From Clostridia bacterium (GTDB taxonomy: Bacteria > Bacillota > Clostridia > SK-Y3 > JACMMQ01): a stretch of 5,345 nucleotides of DNA. The DNA is taken from positions 1 to 5,345 of the forward strand of contig JACMMQ010000302.1 in NCBI GenBank assembly GCA_014378955.1, read 5' to 3'. The position numbers were made by a program, and so were the translations under genes. This document shows positions 1 through 4,627 of this stretch, piece by piece. Each line of letters opens with the position of its first letter. Position 1 is the first letter of the stretch. The notes under the pieces were generated by a model that worked only from the letters and a program-made list of their open reading frames with translations, was not told the DNA's origin and searched no databases.

Positions 1-65
1 AAAAACGTTTACAACATTTTAAATTGGAATTAGTATTACATAAAATTAGCCTAAACTTTTGAACC
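1..65. other. AT-rich sequence downstream of the MgtE-N/CBS gene
   Basis: This short stretch follows the stop codon of the minus-strand gene. It is AT-rich, and I find no GC-rich hairpin followed by a T-run in the minus direction, so no intrinsic terminator can be called. Transcription may therefore continue to the left, beyond the window, into another gene. In related bacteria MgtE-N/CBS proteins of this kind can sit beside metal-transporter genes such as NRAMP/MntH, but nothing in view shows that here. Confidence 0.5.
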
Positions 66-1316
66 TTATACGCGTTTTCTTGTTGCACGTAACAGATTGT
101 ACACCACGTCATTGATGATAACGGTACCAATCATGATGTGCTTTTCATCCACCACAGGCACTGCAAGGAGGCTGTATTTTGAAATGATCTCATTGAGCTT
201 TTCGATTTCGTCTTGATCACGCACATGCACCACTTCGGCATTCATAATTGCGCTCAATTCCGTTTCGGGCGAAGCCACAACAATGTCTCGCAAGGAGACT
301 GTTGCAATCAATTTACCGTCATCGTTCACGATGTAGAGGTAATAAATGGTGTCTGATTCGGGCTTGGCACGGCGTAGCTCGGCGATGGTATCTTGTACCG
401 TGGTATGTTCATTGAACGAAATAAAGTCAGTGGACATGATACTACCTACCGTACCCTCTTCATATTCCATAAGCTCACGGACATCCTCAGACGCTTCCAT
501 TTCCATTTCGTTGAGCAACGCCTCAGCCTTGTCTTCCTTCATTTCCTCTAAAATATCTGCAACCTCATCTGCAGGCATTTTTTCAAGCAAATCTGCCGCT
601 TTTGCGAGCGGTAAATGCTCAAGAAACATCTTTTGTACATTCAATTCTAATTCTTCCATGACATCGGCAGCTTTTTCTTCATCCAAGGCAGTGAACACCG
701 CAAGCTGTGTATGGCGGTCTAAATCCTCAATAATATCTGCTAAGTCAGACGGATGAAGCTTGTCTAAATTGGTTGACCCCTTGGATAAACGAATGCCAGC
801 ATGTTCGAAATCCACAGTTTCTACATCATCCCAAAGAATAAGCTGCGCAGGGATAGTCACGCCAAATGGTTTTAACAGTGTAGCAATGGGTCTAGCAATG
901 CCAAAACGGCGCAAAAGCCCCTCAACACCAACATCCACCGCCACCAAATAGGTTTCATTGGATAAAATCGCAAGTTGTAAATCGTTCACACGCACCAGCT
1001 TGCGGCCATCAACATCCGCAAGCTGTCGATCCAATACATTTTTTCCAATAAAAAAGGTATTTTGTGCATTGAAATGATAAGGCTCTTCTTTTGTACACTG
1101 CAAAAAATATTGCTCCTTCAGTTTTTTGATGATAAAATGTTTGAAATCTAACGTTTTATCCTGCTTTTTGGTGCGAATTTTGACCGCAACAATTTTCGGA
1201 CGGACGAAGCTGTCGTCCACCACGAAATCCTTAATTTTACCAATCGGCTTTCCACTTAAGCCAAAAACCTTATTACCAACCACACGACTAAAGTAAAAGG
1301 TTGATACCGTTAACAT
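66..1316 (-). CDS. Soluble MgtE N-terminal domain / CBS-pair protein with PRC-barrel-like N-terminus
   Basis: The 416-residue product is read from ATG at 1316. I chose this start because an AAGGAGG ribosome site lies 7 bases upstream; the frame stays open to 1505, but those extra 63 residues are arginine-rich, lack domain character and overlap leader elements. Residues 1-80 and about 99-175 resemble PRC-barrel modules (GKPIGKIKDFVVDD; LADVDGRKLVRVNDLQL). Residues about 187-288 are the helical MgtE N domain (HPSDLADIIEDLD; MPADEVADILEEM). Residues about 290-410 form a CBS pair (GSIMSTDFISF, YYLYIVNDDGKL, LRDIVVASPETELSAIMN, LLAVPVVDE). In MgtE Mg2+ channels these domains sense cytosolic Mg2+ and gate a five-helix channel. 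Here the protein ends right after the CBS pair and has no membrane segment, so it cannot be a transporter by itself. I infer a cytoplasmic metal- or adenine-nucleotide-responsive regulator, perhaps of a separately encoded transporter. The domain calls are firm; the role is not. Confidence 0.9.
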   Translation of the reverse strand: MLTVSTFYFSRVVGNKVFGLSGKPIGKIKDFVVDDSFVRPKIVAVKIRTKKQDKTLDFKHFIIKKLKEQYFLQCTKEEPYHFNAQNTFFIGKNVLDRQLADVDGRKLVRVNDLQLAILSNETYLVAVDVGVEGLLRRFGIARPIATLLKPFGVTIPAQLILWDDVETVDFEHAGIRLSKGSTNLDKLHPSDLADIIEDLDRHTQLAVFTALDEEKAADVMEELELNVQKMFLEHLPLAKAADLLEKMPADEVADILEEMKEDKAEALLNEMEMEASEDVRELMEYEEGTVGSIMSTDFISFNEHTTVQDTIAELRRAKPESDTIYYLYIVNDDGKLIATVSLRDIVVASPETELSAIMNAEVVHVRDQDEIEKLNEIISKYSLLAVPVVDEKHIMIGTVIINDVVYNLLRATRKRV

Positions 1317-1317
1317 A

Positions 1318-1349
1318 GGGATTCCTCCTTTTCCGTCAGAAGGACACCC
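1318..1349 (-). promoter_or_regulatory. Possible Shine-Dalgarno-masking hairpin in the leader RNA
   Basis: On the minus-strand transcript, UCCUU (1340-1344) can pair with AAGGA (1326-1330) across a 9-base loop, and an outer GGG (1347-1349) can pair with CCC (1318-1320). The inner stem takes up the first five bases of the ribosome site. The pairing is seen directly in the sequence. Its stability is modest and a regulatory role is inference. CACC just upstream, near 1383, could compete for the GGUG at about 1348-1351. Confidence 0.35.
1324..1330 (-). promoter_or_regulatory. Ribosome binding site fixing the start of the MgtE-N/CBS gene
   Basis: On the minus strand this reads AAGGAGG, a near-perfect anti-Shine-Dalgarno match, 7 bases before ATG 1316. 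It decides the start against the longer open frame reaching 1505. Part of it can also pair with an upstream UCCUU (see the hairpin at 1318-1349). Confidence 0.85.
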
Positions 1350-1366
1350 ACCATTTAAGTTTTTTA

Positions 1367-1435
1367 TCAATTCTTTAAAAAGGTGAATGCTTCTGAATAA
1401 CATATGAAGTTGTAACTTGCCGGGTCTCCTGCCAT
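1367..1435 (-). CDS. Candidate 22-codon upstream ORF (leader peptide) ahead of the MgtE-N/CBS gene
   Basis: Between promoter P1 and the main gene a small frame starts at ATG 1435 and stops at TGA 1367-1369, with TAA in frame right after it. The peptide begins MAGDPASYNF and has 22 residues. AGAAGGAG lies upstream, but with 11 bases between GGAG and ATG, which is longer than ideal. The ATG is in the loop of a tight hairpin, UUCUGC-AUG-GCAGGA, with at least six pairs including one wobble. The frame differs from that of the main gene. It is GC-richer than its surroundings, so this could instead be a structured RNA element with a chance reading frame. I recognise no family and assign no function beyond possible leader control. 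Confidence 0.3.
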   Translation of the reverse strand: MAGDPASYNFICYSEAFTFLKN

Positions 1436-1477
1436 GCAGAAACACGCTCCTTCTAATATTTTTACGTTCTTTTGATA

Positions 1478-1505
1478 AGCATAGCAATAAATGCACTTGT
1501 GTCAA
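1478..1505 (-). promoter_or_regulatory. Proximal promoter P1 of the MgtE-N/CBS gene
   Basis: On the minus strand TTGACA (1500-1505) is followed, after 16 bases, by TATGCT (1478-1483). The -35 is perfect and the -10 has four of six consensus bases. Transcription would start near 1471 and give a leader of about 155 nt before ATG 1316. That is long enough for the upstream ORF and the ribosome-site hairpin. Confidence 0.55.
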
Positions 1506-1525
1506 TGGCTATACAAAGCCTTGCT

Positions 1526-1550
1526 AAAAAAAGAATATTTACCCTATTCT
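1526..1550 (-). terminator. Weak AU-rich terminator-like hairpin between promoters P2 and P1
   Basis: Read on the minus strand, AGAATA (1545-1550), a 7-base loop and TATTCT (1532-1537) form a six-pair stem. It runs straight into a T-run (1526-1532). The layout is that of an intrinsic terminator, but the stem has only one G-C pair, so efficiency would be low. It lies where it could attenuate transcripts from the distal promoter. Confidence 0.25.
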
Positions 1551-1557
1551 GACCATT

Positions 1558-1608
1558 TTAGCGTAAATTCATGCATTTTAATCAAAATAACGCTAACATC
1601 AAGCGTTT
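1558..1608. repeat. Three related half-repeats able to form mutually exclusive hairpins
   Basis: In plus-strand order TTAGCGT (1558-1564), ACGCTAA (1590-1596) and AGCGTT (1602-1607) lie close together. The middle element can pair with the left one (seven pairs) or, through AACGCT (1589-1594), with the right one (six pairs, 7-base loop), but not with both. This resembles attenuator or operator geometry in the leader that transcripts from P2 would carry. The pairing is seen; function is inferred. The region is AT-rich, which raises the odds of chance pairing. Confidence 0.3.
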
Positions 1609-1637
1609 AATCTGTTTTTCATAAGGTAGCATTTATT

Positions 1638-1656
1638 TACTATCATTATCATTGTA
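1638..1656. promoter_or_regulatory. Fur-family-like operator overlapping distal promoter P2
   Basis: Aligned by eye to the classical Fur box (reverse complement GATAATGATTATCATTATC), this 19-mer matches at 13 positions, including an unbroken ATTATCATT core at 1645-1653. It covers the -10 of minus-strand promoter P2 and its expected start point, where a bound repressor would block transcription. A Fur-family metal regulator would suit a gene for a metal-sensing MgtE-N/CBS protein. AT-rich DNA gives such matches by chance, and I cannot tell Fur from MntR, PerR or Zur. Confidence 0.4.
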
Positions 1657-1680
1657 TTCTTTTATATCTACGTTTGTCAA
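1651..1680 (-). promoter_or_regulatory. Distal promoter P2 of the MgtE-N/CBS gene
   Basis: On the minus strand TTGACA (1675-1680) and TACAAT (1651-1656) are separated by 18 bases. The -35 is perfect and the -10 matches five of six bases. The start would fall near 1644, giving a leader of about 330 nt. It is the better hexamer pair of the two minus-strand candidates, though farther from the gene. Confidence 0.5.
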
Positions 1681-1707
1681 CAATATTTTTCTTTTTTCAC
1701 AAAACAG

Positions 1708-1736
1708 TTGATATTTCGGCAAAATAGGCATATAAT
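1708..1736 (+). promoter_or_regulatory. Promoter of the tetR-adaptor-ABC operon
   Basis: TTGATA (1708-1713) and a perfect TATAAT (1731-1736) are separated by an optimal 17 bases. The expected start, about 1743, lies inside the palindrome at 1742-1761. The 5' leader is about 70 nt. No terminator separates the downstream genes, so this promoter probably drives the whole operon. Confidence 0.8.
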
Positions 1737-1741
1737 AATTC

Positions 1742-1761
1742 ATGAGTGAGTGCTTACTCAT
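1742..1761. promoter_or_regulatory. Probable TetR-family operator over the operon start point
   Basis: The 20-base element has ATGAGT and ACTCAT outer arms around an imperfect centre; 16 of 20 positions are palindromic. Size and symmetry suit a TetR-family dimer. It begins 5 bases after the TATAAT box and covers +1, so binding would repress the operon, including the regulator's own gene. Confidence 0.7.
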
Positions 1762-1800
1762 TTTAGAAATATTATTTAAATTTAACCAAACATAACACAA

Positions 1801-1806
1801 AGGAGG
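1801..1806 (+). promoter_or_regulatory. Ribosome binding site of the tetR-family gene
   Basis: AGGAGG is a perfect Shine-Dalgarno core 7 bases before ATG 1814, and fixes that start. Confidence 0.85.
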
Positions 1807-1813
1807 GAACTAC

Positions 1814-2470
1814 ATGCATGAACAAGATGATGCATTGCTTGATGAAGGCAATTTAAATGAAAAAGAAGGCAGAATATTGGATGCCGCCTGTAAAATATTT
1901 GCCCTCAAAGGCTTTAGTGCTACCACAACCAATGAAATCGCAAAGGAAGCAGGCATCGCCGAGGGGACGATTTTTCGTTATTTTAAGACCAAAAAGCATT
2001 TGCTGCACGGATTGCTCAAACAGCTTGTACACATCATGGCTGATCGTATCGCCATTCCGCCCATTGAAAAAATACTTAGCCAAACACAGGGCAAGGCAAT
2101 CAAGGATATTTTAAAGGAAGTGATGATAGACCGTATGGCTTTGGTTGAAAAACACTTTCCGTTGGCGAAGGTGGTGCTATCAGAAGCGATGCTCCATCAA
2201 GATATACGTGACATTATACTGGGTAAAATTACAGATAGGGTGATGCCTTTGATGGGAGACTTTATCGACCGTATGGTGCTTGAAGGCAAAATTCGTCCTA
2301 TGAAATCACATATTGCCTTGAGATGCTTTGTGGGAAATACGCTATTGCTGGTGGTGCAAAGACAATTGCTCAAGGATAAATTTCCGATAGAAGATATTGA
2401 ACAAGAGATTGACGAAACCATTGATTTGATGCTATATGGCTTTGCAAATAGAGAAAAAGGGGGCATATAA
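1814..2470 (+). CDS. TetR/AcrR-family transcriptional regulator
   Basis: The 218-residue product is typical in length for a TetR-family repressor. Residues about 19-66 form the N-terminal DNA-binding domain: an ILDAACKIFALKGFSATTTNEIA helix pair, then AGIAEGTIFRYF with the recognition helix, then KTKKHLLHGLL. The GTIFRYFKTK block (51-60) is the family hallmark. Residues about 75-210 are the helical ligand-binding and dimerisation domain, which varies between members and gives no clue to the inducer. It is the first gene of the operon; the adaptor gene begins one base after its stop, and a palindromic operator lies over the operon start point. I infer an autorepressor that releases DNA when it binds a substrate of the exporter. 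The cluster order matches E. coli ybiH (cecR) ahead of ybhGFSR, but I see too little specific similarity to give that symbol. Confidence 0.93.
   Translation: MHEQDDALLDEGNLNEKEGRILDAACKIFALKGFSATTTNEIAKEAGIAEGTIFRYFKTKKHLLHGLLKQLVHIMADRIAIPPIEKILSQTQGKAIKDILKEVMIDRMALVEKHFPLAKVVLSEAMLHQDIRDIILGKITDRVMPLMGDFIDRMVLEGKIRPMKSHIALRCFVGNTLLLVVQRQLLKDKFPIEDIEQEIDETIDLMLYGFANREKGGI
2457..2463 (+). promoter_or_regulatory. Ribosome binding site deciding the adaptor start
   Basis: AAGGGGG lies inside the end of the tetR-family gene, 8 bases before ATG 2472. It favours that start over an in-frame ATG at 2436, which would place charged residues ahead of the lipoprotein signal and overlap the upstream gene by 35 bases. 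Confidence 0.7.
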
Positions 2471-2471
2471 A

Positions 2472-3827
2472 ATGGACAAAAAAGTATTTTTATTGGGTTT
2501 ATTATGCTTGATATTGGCATTTACAGCGTGCACAACAAAACAGAACATTTCATTAAGTGGCACCATAGAGGCGACTGAGGTGGAGGTATTTTCAGAGGTT
2601 TCTGGTAAAATATTGCAGGTCAATAAGCAAGAGGGCGAACGTGTTTTGGCGAATGAAGTGGTGGCGGTGGTAGATGCGACCTCCTCAACCTTGCAGGTAA
2701 GCCAAGCGCAAGCCAACTATAATGCGGCGCAAGCCAAGCTAGCAGATTTAAAAGTGGGTACACGTGCGGAACAGCTACAAGGTGCACAAGCGGCGGTGCG
2801 TCAAGCGCAAGCTAAGCTCGACGAGCTCAAGGCAGGCACTAGACCAGAACAGCTCACACAAGCGGAAGCGGCTGTTCGGCAAGCACAAGCACGGCTAGAA
2901 GAATTAAAGGTAGGCACACGCACAGAGCAAATAAAAACCGCTGGTGCACAAGTCAAGCAGGTGGAAGCTACCTTGAAGCAAGCACAAAATACATTACTTG
3001 CCGCAGATAACACCTATGCACTCAAGAAAAATGATTTGGCAAGACTACAAGCCTTGCTCACAAGCGGTGGTGTATCCCAGCAGCAGGTAGATTTGGCTCA
3101 AAATGCAGCGGATATAGCACTGCAACAGCGTAACAATGCAAGTGAGCAGGTGTCATCCACAAAGGCGACATATGAAGGGGTTTTATCACAGTACGAATTG
3201 TTGAAAAATGGCTCGTCGGAGCAATCAATCAAGGCGGCACAGGCAAATGTCGAGCAAGCACAAGCGCAATACGCACTTTTAAAAAGCGGCGCAACCGCAC
3301 AATCCATACAAGCCGCCCAAGCCAGTGTTGAGCAAGCGCAAGCACAGGTTGACCTACTCAAAAAAGGGGCAACCGCCCAAGCGATAGATGGCGCGGCGGC
3401 AAATGTGGCGCAAGCAAAATCCGCCGTTGACTTAGCCAAGCTACAAGTGACAAAAAGTCAAATCCTCTCACCAGTAGCAGGGGTATGGCTTTATAAAAAC
3501 ATAGAATTGGGCAAGCTGATTTCGCCCGGCACCTCTATTGGTACAGTACAACAGACCGATGAATATTGGGTGCGTGTTTATTTACCACAGCAATACACCG
3601 CCAAGGTACAGCTCGGACAAAAAGTAAAACTCACCTGTTCAGCACTACCCGATCAGACCATTGAAGGGTTGGTGATTTTCAAATCACCCAAGGCAGAATA
3701 CACCCCTAAAAATATAGAAACCACGCAATCCAAGGAAGAAAACACCGTCATTCCGCTCAAAATCAAGTTGACCTCTCAGCTTGATAAGGTCAATCCAGGC
3801 ATGCTTGTTAACATTATAATAGATTGA
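2472..3827 (+). CDS. HlyD/YbhG-family periplasmic adaptor (membrane fusion) lipoprotein
   Basis: The 451-residue product starts with a lipoprotein-type signal: MDKK, a hydrophobic stretch (5-19) and FTAC with Cys20 as the probable lipidated residue; Phe at -3 is less usual. Two half-lipoyl segments (about 28-75, VSGKILQVNKQEGERV; about 329-362, LSPVAGVWLYKNIELGKLI) bracket a very long coiled-coil hairpin (about 77-328). A beta-barrel domain follows (YWVRVYLPQQY to the end, with EYTPKNIET typical of the YbhG/YhiI group). The hairpin tip has R191, L195 and S202, the R-x3-L-x6-S motif of adaptors that dock on TolC-type channels. The arms consist of 26-residue repeats. YbhG itself has about 330 residues, so this hairpin is much longer. 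The gene lies between regulator and ATPase, 1 and 11 bases away. I infer that it links the inner-membrane ABC exporter to an outer-membrane channel encoded elsewhere. Confidence 0.92.
   Translation: MDKKVFLLGLLCLILAFTACTTKQNISLSGTIEATEVEVFSEVSGKILQVNKQEGERVLANEVVAVVDATSSTLQVSQAQANYNAAQAKLADLKVGTRAEQLQGAQAAVRQAQAKLDELKAGTRPEQLTQAEAAVRQAQARLEELKVGTRTEQIKTAGAQVKQVEATLKQAQNTLLAADNTYALKKNDLARLQALLTSGGVSQQQVDLAQNAADIALQQRNNASEQVSSTKATYEGVLSQYELLKNGSSEQSIKAAQANVEQAQAQYALLKSGATAQSIQAAQASVEQAQAQVDLLKKGATAQAIDGAAANVAQAKSAVDLAKLQVTKSQILSPVAGVWLYKNIELGKLISPGTSIGTVQQTDEYWVRVYLPQQYTAKVQLGQKVKLTCSALPDQTIEGLVIFKSPKAEYTPKNIETTQSKEENTVIPLKIKLTSQLDKVNPGMLVNIIID
2706..2939 (+). repeat. Three 26-residue coiled-coil repeats, outbound arm of the adaptor hairpin
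   Basis: Residues 79-104, 105-130 and 131-156 are tandem copies with the pattern AQAxVxQAQAKLxxLKxGTRxEQL. Each copy is 78 bases. Protein similarity is clear, while the DNA copies have diverged at many synonymous sites, so the array is not a fresh duplication. Glycines fall at 96, 122 and 148. Confidence 0.85.
3159..3392 (+). repeat. Three 26-residue coiled-coil repeats, return arm of the adaptor hairpin
   Basis: Residues 230-255, 256-281 and 282-307 repeat a related unit, AQAxVEQAQAQxxLLKxGATAQxI; the first copy is the most divergent. Glycines at 247, 273 and 299 mirror those of the outbound arm around the hairpin tip. The arrangement is part of the adaptor gene and not a mobile or regulatory repeat. 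Confidence 0.8.
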
Positions 3828-3838
3828 GGGTGAACGCA

Positions 3839-4627
3839 ATGAATGCAATTGAAATTAACGGACTGACCAAAAAATTTGGCGATTTCACCGCTGTGGATCA
3901 AGTGAGCTTTAACATTCAAAAAGGGCAGATTTTTGGCTTTTTAGGGCCAAATGGCTCGGGCAAATCCACCACGATCCGTATGTTGTGTGGCGTGCTGTCA
4001 CCTTCAGCTGGTAGTGGACATGTACTTGGGTATGACATTGTAAAAGAAACGGAAAATATTAGGCAAAATATTGGATACATGTCGCAGCGCTTTAGCTTGT
4101 ATGAGGATTTAACGGTAGAGCAAAATTTAAACTTTTATGCAGGTATTTATTCTTTACCGAAGAATGTCCGTGAGGAGCGCAAGCGAGATTTAATTCAAAT
4201 GGCGAATTTAAAAGGCAAGGAAAAGGCACTGGCTGGCACCTTATCGGGTGGCTGGAAGCAACGCTTGGCGTTGGGTTGTGCGCTCATTCACAAGCCTAAG
4301 CTTTTAATATTAGACGAGCCCACCGCAGGGGTTGACCCTGTGTCACGCAGGGTGTTTTGGGAAATTATACACACCTTAGCACGTCAGGGCATCACCATCT
4401 TGGTGACCACCCACTACATGGACGAAGCGGAAAGCTGTGATGTGGTTGGGTTTATATTCAACAGTAAGCTGATGGATATTGCACCCCCAAAAGAAATGAT
4501 TGCAAAAATGGGTGTGCGGAATTTAGAGGATGTGTTTATTCAAATGGTGGAAAATGCGACTGGTGAAAAGGTCAATGCATCGTTTGAAGAGATGTCTTTT
4601 TTGAAGGAGGAAAAGACCCATGCATAA
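3839..4627 (+). CDS. ABC transporter ATP-binding protein, YbhF/DrrA-like
   Basis: The 262-residue product is one complete nucleotide-binding domain. Walker A is GPNGSGKS (36-43), the Q-loop glutamine is Gln83 in YMSQRFSLYEDLTV, the signature is LSGGW (135-139), Walker B is LLILDEP (155-161) with Glu160 as catalytic base, the D-loop is AGVD (163-166) and the H-loop is His192. All catalytic residues are present. The LSGGWKQRLALGCALIHKP and GVDPVSRRVFW text is typical of ATPases partnered with ABC-2 permeases. E. coli YbhF holds two such domains in one chain, whereas this protein has one and probably works as a homodimer. I chose ATG 3839, with GAGGGTG 6 bases upstream; TTG 3824 and GTG 3830 are also in frame, but TTG would overlap the adaptor's stop. 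It powers export with the downstream permease. Confidence 0.94.
   Translation: MNAIEINGLTKKFGDFTAVDQVSFNIQKGQIFGFLGPNGSGKSTTIRMLCGVLSPSAGSGHVLGYDIVKETENIRQNIGYMSQRFSLYEDLTVEQNLNFYAGIYSLPKNVREERKRDLIQMANLKGKEKALAGTLSGGWKQRLALGCALIHKPKLLILDEPTAGVDPVSRRVFWEIIHTLARQGITILVTTHYMDEAESCDVVGFIFNSKLMDIAPPKEMIAKMGVRNLEDVFIQMVENATGEKVNASFEEMSFLKEEKTHA
4604..4610 (+). promoter_or_regulatory. Ribosome binding site of the permease gene
   Basis: AAGGAGG lies inside the 3' end of the ATPase gene, 9 bases before ATG 4620. Because the two genes overlap by 8 bases, it supports coupled translation of ATPase and permease. Confidence 0.8.

Larger units (their letters stand above)
1506..1813. other. Divergent intergenic regulatory region
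   Basis: I find no convincing gene in these 308 bases. They are strongly AT-rich. They hold the minus-strand distal promoter with a Fur-like box, a cluster of alternative hairpins, a weak terminator-like element, and the plus-strand promoter, operator and ribosome site of the tetR-led operon. The two -35 elements (1675-1680 minus, 1708-1713 plus) face away from each other, 27 bases apart. No tRNA or known riboswitch was recognised. Confidence 0.7.

Noticed and set aside
346..951. Plus-strand open frames opposite the MgtE-N/CBS gene
   Set aside because: They are Ser/Ala-rich mirror images of a well-supported gene, with no ribosome site or recognisable domain.
1317..1471. M-box or yybP-ykoY riboswitch in the MgtE-N/CBS leader
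   Set aside because: I could not find the conserved blocks of either class; only short, non-diagnostic matches such as GAGACC occur. A covariance-model search would settle it.
1317..1505. N-terminal extension of the MgtE-N/CBS frame up to ATG 1505
   Set aside because: The extension has no well-placed ribosome site, its start lies within the -35 of promoter P1, its composition is unlike the domain sequence, and ATG 1316 has AAGGAGG at ideal spacing.
1589..1618. Plus-strand intrinsic terminator (AACGCT/AGCGTT followed by T-rich sequence)
   Set aside because: No plus-strand gene lies upstream, the stem is only six pairs, and the T-run is several bases away from it.
1675..1711. TCAAC/GTTGA inverted repeat between the divergent promoters
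   Set aside because: It is explained by the two opposing -35 hexamers (TTGACA and TTGATA) and is only five bases long per arm.
2706..3392. Repeat array as a CRISPR or mobile element
   Set aside because: Units are contiguous 78-base coding repeats without spacers, terminal inverted repeats or a transposase; they encode coiled coil.
2801..3439. Minus-strand Ala/Cys-rich open frames inside the adaptor gene
   Set aside because: They are by-products of Ala/Gln-rich repeat codons on the coding strand; no start signals or domains.
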